The notes under the pieces: model-generated
Database searches by the model: none
What the model was told of the DNA's origin: nothing
Seen by the model: the letters and a program-made list of their open reading frames with translations, nothing else
Made by a program: the position numbers and the translations under genes
Shown here: positions 42,233 through 51,947 of the stretch, in pieces
Position numbering within the stretch: the first letter of the stretch is position 1
Layout: every line of letters starts with the position of its first letter
Assembly: GCA_942490705.1 (NCBI GenBank)
Contig: CALNXY010000007.1
Location: 1-64,000, forward strand
Source: JAGRCP01 sp942490705
Lineage (GTDB): Bacteria; Chloroflexota; Anaerolineae; Caldilineales; Caldilineaceae
Direction: 5' to 3'
DNA length: 64,000 nt

Positions 42233-44266
42233 ATGGCGTTGACCGGAACCAACGACTCACTGCCCATCTCTCGGAGTGCGGCTGTTGGCATTGCCCTGTG
42301 CATAGCGTGCCTCGCCCTGCTGCTCACCCCGTTCCCTGCATCTGCGCAGACCCAGGATGTACCGCCTGTCATGCGCATCCGTTTCGCGTCGCCGGCCCAG
42401 CTGGATCGTCTAGCCGCCACCGTCGACGTGTGGGAGGTGAACCACGCGGCAGGGTATGTGCTGGCGCCGCTGACGCTGGCAGAAGAGCGCAGCCTGGCCC
42501 AGGCGGGTTTTTTGCTCTCTGTCGACGAAGTGCGCACAGCGCAGATGCGTGCCCAAGCCGCGCCCAGCATGGCAACCGGCGGCTTCGCCTGCTATCGCAC
42601 GGTCGAGGAGACCTACGCCACGTTGGACGCGCTCAGCATCACCTATCCCAACCTGGCGCGCTGGGTTGATATTGGCGACAGTTGGGAGAAGGAGCAGAGT
42701 TTTGGCATGGCAGGCTACGACTTGCGCGCGTTGGTGATCTCCAATCAGGCGAGCAGCGCGCCCAAGGCGGTCTTCTACTTGCTGGCCGCCGTCCATGCCC
42801 GTGAATTGACCACCGCAGAAAGCGCCACCCGTTTTGGCGAACACCTCGTGCGCGCCTACGGGCACGATCCCGACGTGACCTGGCTGCTCGATCACAACGA
42901 AATTCACATCGTGCCCCTGGGCAACCCGGACGGCCGCAAGCGCGCGGAGGCGGGCTTTTTGTGGCGCAAGAACGTCAACAACGGCGACGGCTGCTACAGT
43001 CAGACGAGCTTCGGCGTCGATCTCAACCGCAACGGCAGCTTTCGCTGGGCCGGCTGCGGCACGGGCAATTGCTCCAGCAGCGATCCCTGCGGCCTCACCT
43101 TTCGCGGCCGCGCGCCCGGTTCCGAACCGGAGACCCAGGCGCTGGAAGCATACGCTCGCTCGATCCTGGCGGACCAACGTGGGTCCAACGATGAAGACGC
43201 CGCGCCGCTGGACGCGACCGGTCTCTTCATCAGCCTTCACTCGTACGGTGAATTGGTGCTCTTTCCCTGGGGATGGACGAATGCGGCGTCGCCAAACCTG
43301 ACCCAGTTGCAGACCCTCGGACGCAAGTTCGGCTATCTGAATGGTCACGCCGTCTGCCAGCTGAGCCAGCCTGGCTGCCTCTATCGCGCCGACGGCACCA
43401 ATGATGATTTTGTCTATGGTGAATTGGGCGTGGCCTCCTACACCTTTGAACTGGGCAACTATTTTTTTGAGAGTTGTACCGCGTTTGAAGAGACAATCTG
43501 GCCCACCAATTTGTCGGCGCTGCTCTATGCGGCCAAAGCCGCGCGTCGGCCCTATCAGACGCCGAGCGGTCCCGACGTCACCCGCTTGGATGCCGGCCCC
43601 ATGCCGATTGCACCGGACAGTGAGTTGCTGGTTGAGGTGACGCTGGATGGTACGCGTTATGCCAGCAATGGCTTTGGCGAGGAGCCGGTTCAGGCCGTCA
43701 GCGGCGGGCAGTACAGCTTCAATGCTCCTGCCTGGCTTGCGGAGCCAACACAGTTCGACCTGCCGGCCTTGCCGCCAACCACAACGGTTTCCACGACCGT
43801 TTCAATCCCGACCACGGGACTCGCGGTGGGCAGGCATATGCTCTTTGTCGAGGGACGCAACGCGGCTGGCAACCTCGGCCCGCCGTCTGCGCTGTTTGTC
43901 GACATTACCTCCGGCCAGCGTGCGCTTGCGGCTCAAGCGCCGTCTGTCCTGCCCGCGGCCATCGACTCGACGCTGCTGGTCAGCCTCACGGTGACCAATA
44001 CGGGCGAAATTGCCGATGAATACAGAGTCTCGGTTACCGACAGCCCCTGGCCGGTCAAGCTATCGTCGATTCCGCTGCCCTTGGAGCCGGGTGAGGCAGG
44101 CGTCGTTACTGCCCAAGTCGCGGTCCCTCTGGCTGATGAATCAGATGGACGACAGCCTGTGAGTTTTGTCGTCTATTCTGCGGTTGAACCATGGGTGCAG
44201 CAGGAACTCACGGTCATGGCAGAGATCGGGCAGTACCGGCTCTTTTTCCCCGTAGCGGGGCGCTGA
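42233..44266 (+). CDS. Secreted M14 zinc carboxypeptidase
   Basis: 677 residues from ATG 42233 (AAAGGA upstream). Signal peptide residues 1-38 (AVGIALCIACLALLLTPFPA then SA/QTQ). Catalytic domain: zinc ligands in AAVHARELTTAE (H188, E191) and FISLHSYGEL, substrate-binding GVDLNRNGSFRWAG and the general-base glutamate in VASYTFELGNYFFE. The C-terminal ~230 residues are beta-sandwich-like, ending VVYSAVEPWVQQELTVMAEI. It removes C-terminal residues from peptides outside the cell. Confidence 0.92.
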   Translation: MALTGTNDSLPISRSAAVGIALCIACLALLLTPFPASAQTQDVPPVMRIRFASPAQLDRLAATVDVWEVNHAAGYVLAPLTLAEERSLAQAGFLLSVDEVRTAQMRAQAAPSMATGGFACYRTVEETYATLDALSITYPNLARWVDIGDSWEKEQSFGMAGYDLRALVISNQASSAPKAVFYLLAAVHARELTTAESATRFGEHLVRAYGHDPDVTWLLDHNEIHIVPLGNPDGRKRAEAGFLWRKNVNNGDGCYSQTSFGVDLNRNGSFRWAGCGTGNCSSSDPCGLTFRGRAPGSEPETQALEAYARSILADQRGSNDEDAAPLDATGLFISLHSYGELVLFPWGWTNAASPNLTQLQTLGRKFGYLNGHAVCQLSQPGCLYRADGTNDDFVYGELGVASYTFELGNYFFESCTAFEETIWPTNLSALLYAAKAARRPYQTPSGPDVTRLDAGPMPIAPDSELLVEVTLDGTRYASNGFGEEPVQAVSGGQYSFNAPAWLAEPTQFDLPALPPTTTVSTTVSIPTTGLAVGRHMLFVEGRNAAGNLGPPSALFVDITSGQRALAAQAPSVLPAAIDSTLLVSLTVTNTGEIADEYRVSVTDSPWPVKLSSIPLPLEPGEAGVVTAQVAVPLADESDGRQPVSFVVYSAVEPWVQQELTVMAEIGQYRLFFPVAGR

Positions 44267-44278
44267 TGAGACGCAGAT

Positions 44279-45199
44279 ATGACATTTCCTAACCTGTTTG
44301 TGGATTGGACCTGGCAGCCGCTGGCCCTGCTGCTCATGGGTATCGCGACCGTGCTCTACGTTCGCGGCTGGCTGCGGCTGCGCCGGGCGGGCATGGCCCT
44401 GGCCACGCCCTGGCGCCTCTTTCTCTTCTGCCTGGGGATGGGACTGTTGCTGGCAGCGATGATTTCGCCCCTGTACGTACTCAGCACGCAATTTCTGGCC
44501 GCGCGTACGCTGCAGAAGCTGCTTGTGGCCATGCTGGCTGCCCCGTTACTCTGGCAAGCATGCCCCGTCCATGTGATGGCGTGGGGACTGCCGGCAGTGC
44601 TACGCCGGCGCGTTGCGTCGCTTTTTCTGCCCGGCTCGGCCACGCGTCGCACAGTCCAGCACTTGACGCGTCCGCTCACGGCGCTACTCTTCTTTGTCAG
44701 CGCGTTCCTGCTCTGGCACGACCCGCAGATCGTCAATTGGAGCATGGCCAACGACTGGGCCCATCGCTTTTCGCTCTGGCTGCTCTTTGCCGCGGCTATG
44801 CTCTTCTGGTGGCACGTCTCGGGCACAGCGCCGCGCCTCCACCGGGGCACATCCACCTGGCTGATCGCCTTCATGCTTGTGCTGGTGGAAATTCCCAACA
44901 TGGCCTCAGGGGTCACAATTGCCTTTTTGGAGCGTCCCCTCTATGCTTACTATGAAACGGTGCAGGCAGGCATGGTGATGCCGCCCTGGCTTGATACGCT
45001 GGAGGACCAGATCGTCAGCGGCGCGCTGATCTGGGTGACCGGCAGCATGGTCTATATCTCGAGCCTTGTTCTGGTGGTGCGGCGGATTTTTCTGGCCGAA
45101 GGCGACCATGCGCCCCATAGCGGCTTTGCACATGACTACGCCAATCGTGCGCTGGCTCCTGGCCTGGAACACCGCACGGATCGTCACACGTGGGATTAA
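44279..45199 (+). CDS. ctaG: Caa3-type cytochrome oxidase assembly protein CtaG
   Basis: A 306-residue membrane protein with about seven helices. LYVLSTQFLAARTLQKLLVA, LPAVLRRRVASLFLPG and DPQIVNWSMANDWAHRFSLW followed by LFWWHVSGTAPRLH are Caa3_CtaG family segments. It helps insert copper into the CuA or CuB site. No oxidase subunits are adjacent. The start is 12 bases after the carboxypeptidase stop. Confidence 0.88.
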   Translation: MTFPNLFVDWTWQPLALLLMGIATVLYVRGWLRLRRAGMALATPWRLFLFCLGMGLLLAAMISPLYVLSTQFLAARTLQKLLVAMLAAPLLWQACPVHVMAWGLPAVLRRRVASLFLPGSATRRTVQHLTRPLTALLFFVSAFLLWHDPQIVNWSMANDWAHRFSLWLLFAAAMLFWWHVSGTAPRLHRGTSTWLIAFMLVLVEIPNMASGVTIAFLERPLYAYYETVQAGMVMPPWLDTLEDQIVSGALIWVTGSMVYISSLVLVVRRIFLAEGDHAPHSGFAHDYANRALAPGLEHRTDRHTWD

Positions 45200-45223
45200 C
45201 GCCATCAAGGGAGACGTACAGCT

Positions 45224-45640
45224 ATGTCCGCTGAGGACTTGATCGAAGATTTTTCTTACTTGGAGACGTTGGAAGAGCGCTTTCGCTACATCGTGGAGTT
45301 GGGCCGTGAGCTAGAGCCTCTGGATCCTGCTGACCGTACGGAAGAGAATCGCATGTACGGCTGCCAAAGCCGGGTATGGATCAAGTGCACGCTCAGTGAA
45401 GATGACCCGCCCTGCTTGCATCTTGTGGGCGACTCGGATGCACAGATCGTCAAGGGTCTGATTGCGATCGTCTTCGACGTCTATAACGATCAACCACCCC
45501 AAACAATCCTCGACTACGACATTCGCCAACTTTTTGCCGAGTTGGAGCTTTCCAACCACCTATCGCCCAATCGCGCCAATGGCCTCAACAGCATGGTCGA
45601 GCGCATTCAGGCGGCAGCGACCGCTGCCCTGGCGGCGTAA
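45224..45640 (+). CDS. sufE: SufE-family sulfur acceptor
   Basis: A 138-residue protein with GGGAG upstream. LIEDFSYLETLEERFRYIVE, NRMYGCQSRVWIKCTLSE, with the sulfur-accepting Cys47, and LHLVGDSDAQIVKGLIAIVF are SufE signatures. It takes persulfide from SufS for Fe-S cluster assembly. SufS is not nearby. Confidence 0.93.
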   Translation: MSAEDLIEDFSYLETLEERFRYIVELGRELEPLDPADRTEENRMYGCQSRVWIKCTLSEDDPPCLHLVGDSDAQIVKGLIAIVFDVYNDQPPQTILDYDIRQLFAELELSNHLSPNRANGLNSMVERIQAAATAALAA

Positions 45641-45682
45641 GGCGTGAATGGGCGTCTTTTCACGCCCCGGCATCTCCACGGC

Positions 45683-46846
45683 TTATCGTTCGACGAAGCC
45701 CAGCATCGTTGTTGGAAACTTATCGGTGGCCAATAAAAAGCCGTCCAGGTCGCCCTCTTGCAGACGCACGACCCCTTCCCAGTTGCGCGAGATGCCGCCC
45801 GGCAACAGCTGCAGGTTGACCGGCGGCGTCTCCGTCAGGCTGATCCCCGCCTCGGTTAGCTGAAGCTCAACCAGTCGTTCGACCCGTCCGCCTGTTTCCA
45901 GACCGCCATTGAGCATATCCGGCCCCGGCCGTAGCTTGTCGTCGTCGCCCGGCCACATATAGTTGATTACCCAGAAACGACCCATTTCATCCGTCTCCGT
46001 CGCGTCGGTGACCCGATATTCGATGGCTGGGATCGGCACGGTGCCCATGGCAACCAGATCGGTGTCAAAGAGGTGCGCCTGCGGCTGGGCGTTTACGTTT
46101 ATCCCGTTGGCTTCGTAAAAGGTGATGAGCAAATCGCCCAGCTGCGTGATGCTCTCGTCCGTCATATTCGTGAGTGAGCTTTGCGCCGGGATCGAGGCCT
46201 GCGCGAAGGGATCGAGCGCCAGCAGGGTGCCATCTGCGCTCATCTCGCCCGTGACGAGCAGGCCCAGCATGCCGAACGGCGTCCGGGACTCGATGGTGAG
46301 GTAGGCGCGGTTGCCGTCAAATGTAATGGCTTCAAAGCCCTCGAAGCCATCCACGAGCGCATAGAGCGCACCGTCATCAAACGCAATTGGCGTAGGCGTC
46401 AACGGACCGCTGCGTTCGCCGCGCAGGGTGGCAGCAATGTCCGCCTTGTCAAGCGCAAAGATCGTATCGCCATAGCGGCTGGGGTATTGGGGGAGCAGAA
46501 TCAGGGAGTCGCCAAACCAGGCCATGCCAGAGATCTCGGCATCGGGCGAGTTAAGGGGCGCCCCCAGTTCAATCATCTGCACCGACGTGCCGGACGCCTC
46601 ATCCTCATTCGGCGCGAAGAGAGGGGCCAGCGTGGCCGTCGGTTCGTTGGCGGCGAGCGTATCGGCCAGCGCGGGCGCAGCCTCAACGGCAAGCGTTTTG
46701 GCCGCATCGCTGCCCACGCGCGCCAGCTCCGCCACGTTGCCGGCACAGCCGGCAAGCAGCACTGTTGCTAAAATGAAGAGAGGCGCCCTCAAAAAAGCGC
46801 CTCGACGTTGCCAGAGATAGTGTTGACTATGCAATTTGGGTCTCAC
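45683..46846 (-). CDS. Lipoprotein with esterase/phytase-like beta-propeller
   Basis: 387 residues with a lipoprotein signal: APLFILATVLLAGCAGN, lipobox LAGC at about residues 31-34. The mature part (ISGMAWFGDSLILLPQYPSR, YALVDGFEGFEAITFDGNRA, LTIESRTPFGMLGLL, VINYMWPGDDDKLRPG, NWEGVVRLQEGDLDGFLLAT) has the repeating blades of the esterase-like phytase family. Substrate unknown. It stands alone, convergent with sufE. Confidence 0.72.
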   Translation of the reverse strand: MRPKLHSQHYLWQRRGAFLRAPLFILATVLLAGCAGNVAELARVGSDAAKTLAVEAAPALADTLAANEPTATLAPLFAPNEDEASGTSVQMIELGAPLNSPDAEISGMAWFGDSLILLPQYPSRYGDTIFALDKADIAATLRGERSGPLTPTPIAFDDGALYALVDGFEGFEAITFDGNRAYLTIESRTPFGMLGLLVTGEMSADGTLLALDPFAQASIPAQSSLTNMTDESITQLGDLLITFYEANGINVNAQPQAHLFDTDLVAMGTVPIPAIEYRVTDATETDEMGRFWVINYMWPGDDDKLRPGPDMLNGGLETGGRVERLVELQLTEAGISLTETPPVNLQLLPGGISRNWEGVVRLQEGDLDGFLLATDKFPTTMLGFVER

Positions 46847-46901
46847 GATTTCCTAAGACAGATGTGACTACAGGGCTCATAGGGCCAGCGCCGGTTGAGC
46901 C

Positions 46902-46949
46902 TGTCGAAACCAAGCGCGTTGACAGCGGACTCGCTCCTTGGTTTCGACA
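46902..46949. repeat. Intergenic hairpin repeat
   Basis: TGTCGAAACCAAGCGC and CTCGCTCCTTGGTTTCGACA pair around GTTGACAGCGGA. It contains the GAGCCTGTCGAA motif of the short dispersed repeat. The surrounding gap 46847-47042 has no gene. Confidence 0.65.
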
Positions 46950-47042
46950 CTTCAATACTTTGACACGCTCAGTCCAAGCAGTCTCAACCAGCGTCGCGAC
47001 CATTGATCTGCAACACCGTGATGGCGGCAAAATTTTTGCGCT

Positions 47043-49601
47043 TTATTCATTACCATCGGCCGGGAGCTTCAGCGCGCGCTCGATGTCGCCTTCCCGATAG
47101 CGGACGTACCAGCTAGGACGCCAGGCCACAGCGATCAGTTCCATCTGTACATCGGCGCGCCGGGGCTTGAACTCTTTGATCTCGAGTTGCTCATGCGCAG
47201 CATCCCATGCGCCGGTAATCTCTGCAATCTCGGTGTTTAGTTCATCGTTGAGTTGCTCAAGTTCCTTTTCATACGTCGCAATCTGCTCGATGGACTCGTC
47301 GATGTCGGCTTTGGCCTTGACCGTCATACGCCGCTTGGTCATGGCGCTGCTCAGCGCACGCGAGCTGCGGCGTCCCATCACCAGGCCGATGACCGACTCG
47401 CCGATGTTGACCCATTCCGCCTGCTGGCGCTGGCTATAATCGAGCTGATCTTGGTCCAGCTCACGGGCCTCTTTGGCTTTTTTCGCCTGGATCGCCTCAA
47501 TCTTCTTGGCGAATTTTTCCTTGAGCGCATCAACATCGACGTCGCGCGCTTCGCGGGCCGCCTGCTGCAGCCGAACGCGAAAATCGCGGTCGCTCTCATC
47601 CGGTCGCTGCGTGATGGCCAGCTTGACGTGGGTTTGCAACGGCAAACGTTCGTTGTAATAGAGCCAGTCTGACAGATCCTTGCGCAGGCTCGCCAATTCT
47701 TTGGCCGCATTGGCGCCCTCGGGCACGGCGGCGAAGAAAGGCCCCTTGTCGCTGTCGACTGTCGCGGGCTCACGGCTCAGCGCTTTCAGTGGCAGGTCAA
47801 GCATTGCGCCGTCAGCCCAGTCAACGCGTGCGTGGCCGTCGGGTGCATCGATCGCAATCAGCAGCTCGCGCGTCACGTCGATATTGGTTTTGCGGTCGAC
47901 GAATGAGACGTTTGCCGCCCCGACCACGATCGGATCGTAGACCAAGTCCAGTGTTGGATTGCCAACCTGCCCCAGGCGACGCTTGACGGCTTCGAGCGCA
48001 GCCCGCTCTTCCACCCCTACCGGCAAGAAGACCTGCTCGATGGCAGAATCCAGGCCCGGCTGCATGGCAGCGTAGCCCGGAGGCGCATCGCTACCTGGAT
48101 TCACGTCGGGTACGGAGGAAACGTCCTGGCTCATGCTCGGCACGGCGACGGCTGGCTCAGCAACTGCCGGCGCAGCGGCGGTCACTACGTCTTCTTTTGC
48201 CTGAAGGCGACTGACCTGCGGGCGCGTCAACGGACCGCGCAGGTAGGAATGAACCCAGCGCGTGTGGAAGACGACTGGCCGATCTTCATGGACGTTGTGC
48301 ATGAGAAAGACGCGGCTGTCCAGCTGGGAGATGAGCGTCCCGTAATCTGTCTTGTTCTTGCTGCCCGCTTCCGCAATCGCGCCCTTGAGACCGGCAAGCA
48401 CCCGCTCTTTGTCGCGCTCGGCCTGGAGCTTGCCGATGAACCAGGTACCGGCATTGGTCAGCCCCTTGTAGTCGATATCGACCGGGTTTTGGCTCACCAG
48501 GATCGTGCCCACGCCATATGCGCGCCCCTGCTTGAGCAGCGTGAGTAGCGGTCGCTTGCTCGGCGGTTCGGCCGAGGGGGGAAAGAAGCCGAAAACTTCG
48601 TCGAAGTAGAGCAGCGCACGCAGGCTGGTCGTGCCTTCCTGGCTGCGCATCCAAGTGACCAGACTTTCCAACAGCAGCGACGTAAAGAACATGCGCTGGT
48701 TTTCGCTCAGATGGGCAATGTAGAAGATGCTGTGGCGCGGCTTGCCCGTCTCGGTGAAAAAGAGCGTATCGATATCCAGCGGCTCGCCCTCCAGCCATGA
48801 CTGAAAGGTGGGTGATGCCACCAGGTTGTTGAAGAGCATGGCCAGCTTGAAGCGATCATCGGGGGCAAAAAAGGTGTCGGTGTCAAAGACGCCCACTTGC
48901 TGCACCGGCGGGTTCTGAATCGCCAAAATCAGTCTGGGCAGATCGAGGTCTTCACCCGCACGCCAGTAATGTTCAAAAATTGCCGCCAGCAGGATCGCTT
49001 CCCGACTCGTTACCGGATCAGCCTTGAGCTCAACCAGCCCCAGCAGCGCGGCCACCGTCCCGGCGATGCGCTCGCGGATGGCTTCGGCATCGGCGTCAAA
49101 ATCGAGCGCCGGCGCCGCCAGGCTGCCCATGATGTTGACCGGCATGCCCGCGTCCGACCCCGGCGTGAAGATGGTGTAGTCGACGGCATCCAGGGTCGCC
49201 TGAATGCGCGGGGAGCCAATGCCCCAGTCGGCCAGGCCGTTACGCCATAGTGCGGCCGTCGACTCAGCATATTCCTCGGCACTTTGGTCCTTGCGCCGGG
49301 CGTCATCCGGATTCACCCAGGGCGCAAAGTCTTCAGGCAATAGATCGGGGAACTGGAGAAGCAAATTGGTGATGTCGCCCTTGGGATCGATCAGCAGCGC
49401 CGGGACGCGATCGAGCGCCGCCTCTTCGAGCAAGCCGATGCAGAGGCCGGTCTTGCCGCTGCCGGTCATGCCCACGCAGACGGCATGAGTCGTCAAGTCC
49501 CGGGCGTCATAGTTGATGGGCAGATCGCTCCGCTCGCCGCTTGCCAGGTCATATTCCGCGCCCAGATAAAATGAACCCAATTTTTCAGGTGGAGCCTGCA
49601 T
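47043..49601 (-). CDS. HerA/DUF853-like ATPase with long coiled coil
   Basis: 852 residues from ATG 49601 (GGAGG upstream). Walker A GMTGSGKTGLCIGLLEEAA (44-51), ALLIDPKGDITNLLLQFPDL and Walker B LRALLYFDEVFGFFPPSAEP (about 350) with ILVSQNPVDIDYKGL mark a HerA-like FtsK-superfamily NTPase. The C-terminal ~200 residues (EKFAKKIEAIQAKKAKEARE, DESIEQIATYEKELEQLNDE) are coiled coil. These stand-alone ATPases may translocate DNA or act in anti-invader or peptide-secretion systems; no NurA is present. Confidence 0.85.
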   Translation of the reverse strand: MQAPPEKLGSFYLGAEYDLASGERSDLPINYDARDLTTHAVCVGMTGSGKTGLCIGLLEEAALDRVPALLIDPKGDITNLLLQFPDLLPEDFAPWVNPDDARRKDQSAEEYAESTAALWRNGLADWGIGSPRIQATLDAVDYTIFTPGSDAGMPVNIMGSLAAPALDFDADAEAIRERIAGTVAALLGLVELKADPVTSREAILLAAIFEHYWRAGEDLDLPRLILAIQNPPVQQVGVFDTDTFFAPDDRFKLAMLFNNLVASPTFQSWLEGEPLDIDTLFFTETGKPRHSIFYIAHLSENQRMFFTSLLLESLVTWMRSQEGTTSLRALLYFDEVFGFFPPSAEPPSKRPLLTLLKQGRAYGVGTILVSQNPVDIDYKGLTNAGTWFIGKLQAERDKERVLAGLKGAIAEAGSKNKTDYGTLISQLDSRVFLMHNVHEDRPVVFHTRWVHSYLRGPLTRPQVSRLQAKEDVVTAAAPAVAEPAVAVPSMSQDVSSVPDVNPGSDAPPGYAAMQPGLDSAIEQVFLPVGVEERAALEAVKRRLGQVGNPTLDLVYDPIVVGAANVSFVDRKTNIDVTRELLIAIDAPDGHARVDWADGAMLDLPLKALSREPATVDSDKGPFFAAVPEGANAAKELASLRKDLSDWLYYNERLPLQTHVKLAITQRPDESDRDFRVRLQQAAREARDVDVDALKEKFAKKIEAIQAKKAKEARELDQDQLDYSQRQQAEWVNIGESVIGLVMGRRSSRALSSAMTKRRMTVKAKADIDESIEQIATYEKELEQLNDELNTEIAEITGAWDAAHEQLEIKEFKPRRADVQMELIAVAWRPSWYVRYREGDIERALKLPADGNE

Positions 49602-49714
49602 GGGGGAACCCTCCGACTGGTTTTGATCAACAGTTACGTTTATGACAGTGCGTCCTACAGTCGATGCAGCGTATAGACGATGCACCTGTATAGCCGTTGC
49701 ATTGCAACGTCTCC

Positions 49715-50947
49715 CTACGCAAGATGCTGCTCGATGGCCGCATCATCCGCCTGGCGCCGAAGCTGAACCAGACGGCGCTTTTGCATCTGGCGGGGCAAGC
49801 CGGCGAGCCCGGCGATCTGGCCGCGCAGCCGCGCCCGGGCCGCCTCGCCGCGCACGTTGCGCAGCGCATCCCACGTGATGCCCAATTGTGCGCCCACTAC
49901 CTCAGGCAGATGGCGGCGCAAGCTGTCGGCCGGCATGTTCTTGACCAGATTCCAGATCGTGTTGCGCCCCACATAATAGGAGGCCAGCGTATCGCCGGCA
50001 TTGGCCGACAGATGGTGGTAGACCCGAGCCTCCGGCGCAAAAATTGCATCCCAACCCAGCAGGCGGGCGCGGAAGGCCAGGTCGACGTCCTCCAGATACA
50101 TCCAGTAATCCTCGTCAAAGCCGCCCAGCGCTTCCCAAACTTCACGGCGGTAGGCGCTGGCTCCGCCGCAGCCGCTGAAGATGACCGGCTGATCGTCATA
50201 CTGGCCCCGATCCTCTTCCCAGACGCCACGGTTGCGCGGCACGCCGTCGGCCCCCAGGATGTCACCGGCCGAGTGGAGCTTGCTGCGCTCATCAAAGAGC
50301 AGTAGCTTGCTGGAAATGACGGCGGCTTGCGGATTGGCGACGACGGTCTGGGCCAGAGCCTCCAGCCAGCCCGCCTCGGGCTCGGTGTCGCTGTTGAGGA
50401 GCACGAGAATGCGTCCGTCCGCCACGTCGGCCGCGGCATTGCACGAGGCGACAAAGCCCATGTTGCGGCGGTTGACCACCACGCGCACGTCCGGATAGCG
50501 GCTTTCAACCAGCGCCACCGAATCGTCGATGCTGGCGTCGTCAATGACAATCGTTTCGAAGTCACCGAACGTCTGCGCTGCCAGCGCGTCCAAAACGGTC
50601 GGCAAGAAACGCTCTCCGTTATAGTTGGGGATGATCACCGACATGAAGGGCGTGGGCGCCGGCGTAAGCGCCGCGTATTCTCTGATCGGCCGCGCCACGA
50701 AGTCGTCGGTAGACGCCCGGAAATTGTCGATATTGAGCGCAATCTTATGGCGCATCACCACGCGGTTGGCTTCGCTCAGCTCGCCGTAGGTGGCGTCGTC
50801 CACGATGGGATTGGCGCTCTGCTCGCTGGGCGCGGATTTCGCCAGGCGCGCCTTGGCCTGTTCGACCTGGGCGTGGCGTACATCCGCGGGCTTTACTTCT
50901 TCAGATTTACTGGTATCCGGCGTCGGATTCAACGGTTCTTCGCTCAT
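49715..50947 (-). CDS. Family 2 glycosyltransferase (rhamnosyl-type)
   Basis: 410 residues. A polar N-terminus of ~110 residues (SEEVKPADVRHAQVEQAKAR) precedes the GT-A domain: FMSVIIPNYNGERFLPTVLD, TIVIDDASIDDSVALVESRY, VLLNSDTEPEAGWLEALAQT and FDEDYWMYLEDVDLAFRARL. This is the WsaE/rhamnosyltransferase-like GT2 form. An RfbD-like gene, which makes dTDP-rhamnose, is immediately upstream. Confidence 0.88.
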   Translation of the reverse strand: MSEEPLNPTPDTSKSEEVKPADVRHAQVEQAKARLAKSAPSEQSANPIVDDATYGELSEANRVVMRHKIALNIDNFRASTDDFVARPIREYAALTPAPTPFMSVIIPNYNGERFLPTVLDALAAQTFGDFETIVIDDASIDDSVALVESRYPDVRVVVNRRNMGFVASCNAAADVADGRILVLLNSDTEPEAGWLEALAQTVVANPQAAVISSKLLLFDERSKLHSAGDILGADGVPRNRGVWEEDRGQYDDQPVIFSGCGGASAYRREVWEALGGFDEDYWMYLEDVDLAFRARLLGWDAIFAPEARVYHHLSANAGDTLASYYVGRNTIWNLVKNMPADSLRRHLPEVVGAQLGITWDALRNVRGEAARARLRGQIAGLAGLPRQMQKRRLVQLRRQADDAAIEQHLA

Positions 50948-51031
50948 GGAACTCCTTCAACCAACAAGACCAGGGCAGGTAACCCTGGCAACGTGTTACA
51001 GATGATACTACGCCTTGACCATTATCAATTG

Positions 51032-51892
51032 TCAATTGACGATTGACAATTCTACATACTCCGCCACAGCCTCTTGCCAGGGACGCAGGGTGACGCCCAA
51101 CGCGGCTGCCGCCTGGTTGATCAGCACGGCATGGGGAGGCGGCGGCGTCGGACGGGGCCATTCGTCGCTGGCGATGGGCGTGAGCGGAATGGCGCCGCGC
51201 CCGCCCGCGCTCAGGACCGCCTGGGCCAGCTCAAAGCGACTGCAATGACCCTCGTTGACGACGTGATAGATGCCGGGGCGGTCGGCTGCAATGAGTCGAG
51301 CCAGTCCCGCAGCCGCGTCGGGCGCATAGGTCGGATTGCCGAACTCATCGTCGACCACGCGCAGCGCGCCATGTTGGTCCGCCGCGGCGGTGATCTTGGT
51401 CGGGAAGTTCTGCCCGCCAGGCCCAAAGAGCCATGCCACCCGCGCCAGAATCGTGCGGGGATGACGGATGAGGACGGCCCGTTCACCCGCCAGCTTGCTG
51501 CGCGCGTAGATCCCCTTCGCCGCCATATCCACGGCCGTGGCATCATACTCCCGATAGAAGAGACCGGGCGTCCCGGCAAAGACTTCATTTGTACTCACCT
51601 GCACCAGCAGGGCATTGCAGCGTGCGCAACCCTCGGCCAGGTAGGCCGGGCCGAGCGCGTTGATGGCATAGGTCAGCGCGGGTTTGGCCTCCGCCGCATC
51701 CACGTTGGTCATGGCCGCGGCATTGATGACCACGTCCGGCTGCGCCTGCGCCACCTGATCGGCAATCGACGGATCGCTGATGTCGTACGCTGGAATATCC
51801 CAGGCGTCAACCCGTACACCCTCTTGTTCTGCATAGAGACGGACAAACGCACTGCCCAACTGTCCGCCCGCTCCGACAAGTACGACATGCAT
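51032..51892 (-). CDS. rfbD: dTDP-4-dehydrorhamnose reductase-like protein
   Basis: About 286 residues from ATG 51892 (AAGGAAAG upstream). MHVVLVGAGGQLGSAFVRLY (Rossmann), YDISDPSIADQVAQAQPDVV, INAAAMTNVDAAEAKPALTY, QVSTNEVFAG and the YARSKLAGERAVL tyrosine/lysine are RmlD markers. It would reduce dTDP-4-keto-L-rhamnose. RmlA-C are not in the window. It is followed by the rhamnosyl-type glycosyltransferase. Confidence 0.85.
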   Translation of the reverse strand: MHVVLVGAGGQLGSAFVRLYAEQEGVRVDAWDIPAYDISDPSIADQVAQAQPDVVINAAAMTNVDAAEAKPALTYAINALGPAYLAEGCARCNALLVQVSTNEVFAGTPGLFYREYDATAVDMAAKGIYARSKLAGERAVLIRHPRTILARVAWLFGPGGQNFPTKITAAADQHGALRVVDDEFGNPTYAPDAAAGLARLIAADRPGIYHVVNEGHCSRFELAQAVLSAGGRGAIPLTPIASDEWPRPTPPPPHAVLINQAAAALGVTLRPWQEAVAEYVELSIVN

Positions 51893-51947
51893 TTCGATCT
51901 GCTTTCCTTCGACGCGTAGACTTTCTCGTGAATGGGATTGGCAAGCG

